From NCBI GenBank assembly GCA_900759455.1, contig CAAEVI010000141.1:1-23040 (forward strand): a stretch of DNA of 23,040 nt, read 5' to 3'. Shown here piece after piece: positions 22,701 to 23,040 of this stretch (the stretch's first letter is position 1; each line of letters starts with the position of its first letter). This DNA is from Erysipelotrichaceae bacterium. GTDB taxonomy: Bacteria > Bacillota_I > Bacilli_A > Erysipelotrichales > Erysipelotrichaceae. A model generated the notes under the pieces. It made no database searches. It saw nothing but the letters and a program-made list of their open reading frames with translations, and was not told where the DNA came from. Both the position numbers and the translations under genes were made by a program.

Positions 22701-23040
22701 CTGCTGCTGAAGCGGTTGTAGCAGATCCGGAAGCTACTGTTGAAGAAGTGAAGGCAGCTGATGTTGCAATCACTAAGGCAGTTCAGGAACTGTATGAAAT
22801 CGTTAATAAAGATGAGCTGAAAGCTGTAATCGCTGAAGCTAAGAAGATTACTGCTGATGGATACACAGCTGAAAGCTTCCAGGCTCTGGCAGATGCAATC
22901 GCTGCCGGTGAAAAAGTAGCTGCTAATGATGATGCAACTACAACTGAAGTATCTAATGCAATCACAGCAATTACTGATGCAATTGCCGGCCTTGAAAAGA
23001 CAGATATTGTTGACAAGTCTGCTCTTGAATACGAGATCGG
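16715..23040 (+). CDS. Giant secreted multi-modular GH31 glycoside hydrolase (3' end beyond the window)
   Basis: 2108 codons are open to the window edge with no stop. The signal peptide is KKLSKVALALAMALP, with likely cleavage after ISA (A31). Order by approximate residue: N-terminal beta domain 45-280; GH31 barrel 290-630, with proposed nucleophile D441 in SVKTDVAW and acid/base D492 in GGIWTGDQSGG; GH31 beta domains to about 880; FN3 890-973; CBM32-like 978-1112; dockerin 1118-1184; cohesin-like 1191-1319; further beta-rich, possibly carbohydrate-binding domain 1334-1493; BIG2 1498-1588; FIVAR 1589-1656; F5/8C 1668-1817; FIVAR repeats 1823 onward. It hydrolyses alpha-linked sugars outside the cell. 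The architecture recalls GH31 alpha-N-acetylgalactosaminidases acting on host O-glycans; alpha-glucosidase or alpha-xylosidase remain possible. ATG 16715 has AAAGGTGA upstream. No cell-wall anchor is visible yet. Codon use is biased like ptsH, suggesting high expression. Confidence 0.93.
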   Translation, partial: MGENFKKLSKVALALAMALPTVGNGVQIISAKDTAPVATNQKAAELPPVKDGYTYVSAVSSVDQNNNEITLTMQQGERIRFTFLENNVFRMYMAAPGEEFQEYPTPNSQDHTATITNKTDDAYYTEYQVKPTLTEDETTVTMITDQITITVDKETSMMTVTSGDQVIVKETAPLQYKAGSTIQTLASSEDEYYYGGGTQNGRFSHKGEKIKIVNSNNWVDGGVASPNPFYWSTAGYGVVRNTWKPGEYDFTSNDSITTTHNEQRFDAYFFIDPTPVEILGDYYELTGNPAELPEYASYLGHLNCYNRDYWKEVDEGTDRAIKLGDKWYVESQSDNGGEKETLLGDNDISAQNIIREHQKYDMPLGWFLPNDGYGCGYGQSDTQAGDLENLKAFADYAIGEGVQTGLWTQSNLWPADPSNPQKGERDIYKEVENGVHSVKTDVAWVGAGYSMALNGISVAYDAIVSKSGLKPNIVTLDGWAGTQRYGGIWTGDQSGGAWEYIRFHIPTYIGTSLSGQPNIGSDMDGIFGGKNPTVWTRDFQWKTFTTYMLDMDGWGSNQKSPWALGGDETSINRAYLKLKAQLMPYNNTISHEATAEGGLPMIRAMFLEEANEFTLGKATQYQYMWGDNFLVAPIYQNTAADSDGNDVRNDIYLPSTSDVWIDYFTGQQYRGGQILNNFDAPIWKLPVFVKNGSIVPMYPENNNPEAVSETNEQGLDRTQRIVEFWPAGNTEFEAYEDDGKTQGGAGTTTLYTSVVEDGTATLTANKTIGTYTGMQEERTTEFIVNVSKEPTAVKGSVGGKDVTFTKVDTMEALESAEGNVYFYDANPDVYVKQYADEGSSIANLEATSTPKLYVKSAEKLSVTEYDFQVVVEGFANDQDLGSDTLNEDLAVPQNIQELDKSDDYITIGWDTVDEAVSYDVMVDGNVYRNILEPTYTQSGLHFSTEHTYQVRTVNAAGEYSNWSEVATFVTEDDPFRNTPTPTDIDWEGTIYSNRTANLAFDHEFQSGDGGFHSGGGDLGKALTVDYGKSYQLDMIEYYPRTDAGNGTVTQMEISTSIDGIHWSDPQTYNFNRDATTKTVDMKGTTARYVRFIPRASVGGFFSASEILVYKVDKTDGKLVGDVNNSGTIDENDLTFYENYIGLNTTDKDFEYIKNVGGDIDGNDEIDAYDLSYVAAMLNDGISDPAEGVEGKITLVPSKTDIKAGDLVTVDIYGIGLKNVNAFSVAFPEDVSLYNVENPGSASISTAFMKNFSKNRTHSAGARDTWTVFTNVGAQDLINGTGTIATMTIKANADFTWDESRNATKAILVGQDMSTTDAIIDLTQKPSVPETHKVLTPGDGISEITFTNEHMENNTGSTLWQQSNWKDIMFDGLTSGEMAEFKWYYADKDIPAEVMLPTDFNIGLDGARQLTNVTIYARNAGNGALKTSKLVAYNGDEVVYESDVVNGSNPTFEVNQTVTKLVWTPITADGTATGSQTGTEDNRMLSLYEIVVEEDSAVEATGISFDDSSVKTLKVGSMGEVSATVAPGNATNPFYNVTSSNPDVVSVTKIPMESKYVFLVKGLAEGTATLTATSEDGEYTATWEVSVETGLNDEALNEELETVNGLYQNLYTVESWAKLQNAVDQAKAILEDPEATQNDLDTAVIAIKTARVALEFKGSNVDQPSSENLISHEGMTYVDESSCSAAEQEHASNVLDDNPDTIWHSNYYTGYKLPQYFTIDLGAEYALEQVDYLPRQGSHNGHVTHYRVEVSTDNETFTPVVEGYFENDGNELTEPTVAKEIKFDTVNARYVKFIAIESLGDTPNAYASCAEMNFYGLPVGESGNFEDLQAAIAEAEKLSADAYTADSWAAFEAALTAAKEVTEDSEAAVINNALATLTATKEALVARASEGALNSLKAQVAKAEELRDKYAEEDFAEVDAAIQAANALISEPENAGTVAVAEAMVNLSKAMQGLQNAMDIDDWKAYIQYTIDYGKEELANAENVRPGQLKKLEEAIAAAEAVVADPEATVEEVKAADVAITKAVQELYEIVNKDELKAVIAEAKKITADGYTAESFQALADAIAAGEKVAANDDATTTEVSNAITAITDAIAGLEKTDIVDKSALEYEI
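17585..18610 (+). other. GH31 catalytic barrel
   Basis: Residues about 290-632. Landmarks are ASYLGHLNCYNRDYW, MPLGWFLPNDGYGCG, GVQTGLWTQSNLW, the nucleophile strand HSVKTDVAW, VTLDGWAGTQRYGGIW, then TGDQSGGAWEYIRFH with the proposed acid/base Asp, and LSGQPNIGSDMDGIFGG, the family's S-G-x-P-x-x-G-x-D block. Both carboxylates are present, so the enzyme should be active. Confidence 0.85.
19645..20045 (+). other. CBM32/F5/8C-like domain 1
   Basis: A discoidin-type jelly-roll is suggested by YQLDMIEYYPRTDAGNGT, ISTSIDGIHWSDP and TARYVRFIPRAS, then SASEILVY, the usual final strands. The likely role is carbohydrate binding next to the catalytic module. Confidence 0.7.
20060..20265 (+). other. Dockerin-like domain
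   Basis: Two Ca-loop repeats about 30 residues apart: GDVNNSGTIDENDLTFYENY and GDIDGNDEIDAYDLSYVAAM. Each has the D-x-N/D-x-x-x-x-I-D-x-x-D-L spacing of dockerin type I. It would bind a cohesin on another protein. Confidence 0.82.
20285..20670 (+). other. Cohesin-like domain directly after the dockerin
   Basis: The pattern LVPSKTDIKAGDLVTVDIYG, then LKNVNAFSVAFPEDVSLYNV, then GTGTIATMTIKANADF matches cohesin strands (G-D-x-V-T-V-x-V, v-x-A-F, G-x-G-x-I-A-x-x-x-I-k). A dockerin and a cohesin-like domain thus sit in one chain. Confidence 0.65.
21205..21478 (+). other. BIG2 (bacterial Ig-like) domain
   Basis: ATGISFDDSSVKTLKVGS, then VSATVAPGNATNPFYNVTSS and VVSV, then KGLAEGTATLTATSEDG is the canonical Big_2 progression. 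It is probably a structural spacer. Confidence 0.8.
21715..22165 (+). other. F5/8 type C (CBM32) domain 2
   Basis: HASNVLDDNPDTIWHSNYY, then PQYFTIDLGAEYALEQVDYL, PRQGSHNGHVTHYRVEVSTD, TVNARYVKFIAIES and SCAEMNFYG follow the whole discoidin pattern, including the Trp-His loop. It is flanked by FIVAR modules. Confidence 0.88.
22183..23040 (+). repeat. Tandem FIVAR repeats (window ends inside)
   Basis: Helical repeats of about 66-71 residues start near 22183, 22382, 22595, 22805 and 23012. They share patterns such as YTADSWAAFEAALTAAKEV and YTAESFQALADAIAAGEKV. Another lies at 21480-21680, between BIG2 and F5/8C. They probably act as stalks or extended adhesion spacers at the cell surface. Confidence 0.85.

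Noticed and set aside
22183..23040. CRISPR or DNA-level tandem repeat
   Set aside because: The periodicity is at protein level (FIVAR modules of about 66-71 residues) with diverged nucleotide sequence; there are no short direct repeats with spacers.
1..23040. tRNA, rRNA, insertion sequences, phage or integrase genes
   Set aside because: None recognised on either strand; gene order and codon use look like resident chromosome.

Overview
The window looks like chromosome of a low-to-moderate GC Gram-positive gut bacterium (Bacillota). The best guess is an Erysipelotrichia-type commensal, from the Man-family PTS, an HPr with both His15 and Ser46, a glgC-glgD-glgA operon, CcpA-type cre sites and a giant secreted multi-modular glycosidase. 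The taxonomic guess is inference; there is no rRNA or other marker.

Layout. 1-105 is the tail of a PepSY-like protein, closed by a bidirectional terminator. 196-987 (minus) is a Cof-type HAD phosphatase, divergent from a complete Man-family PTS operon (EIIA-EIIB-EIIC-EIID, 1253-3866). The intergenic region between them carries two identical 14-bp palindromes 75 bp apart and a third, different one in between. After a terminator comes a four-gene run (3974-8217): membrane-tethered sugar-binding protein, six-TM HisKA_3 histidine kinase, NarL-type response regulator, and a second solute-binding lipoprotein. No permease or ATPase gene is present, so this reads as a sensory cassette rather than a transporter.

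8434-12130 is glgC-glgD-glgA (glycogen synthesis). It is followed by a small alpha/beta hydrolase plus DUF523 pair (12206-13360), monocistronic ptsH for HPr (13454-13720), an alpha-phosphohexomutase (13881-15575) and a 91-residue two-TM protein (15878-16153). The last 6.3 kb (16715 to the window end, still open) is one secreted enzyme: a GH31 catalytic module, then FN3, CBM32-like, dockerin, cohesin-like, a further beta-rich domain, BIG2, FIVAR, F5/8C and more FIVAR repeats.

How it fits together. Sugars would be sensed outside (binding proteins and kinase), released outside (GH31), imported with phosphorylation (PTS plus HPr), interconverted (phosphohexomutase) and stored (GlgCDA). Five candidate cre sites sit upstream of glgC, ptsH, pgm, the two-TM gene and GH31. 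At glgC and pgm they lie about -68 and -58 from the predicted starts, the geometry of CcpA activation; at the two-TM gene the site covers the start, the geometry of repression. The most novel elements are the permease-less binding-protein/kinase cassette next to a PTS operon with twin operators, and the split activation/repression layout of the cre sites.
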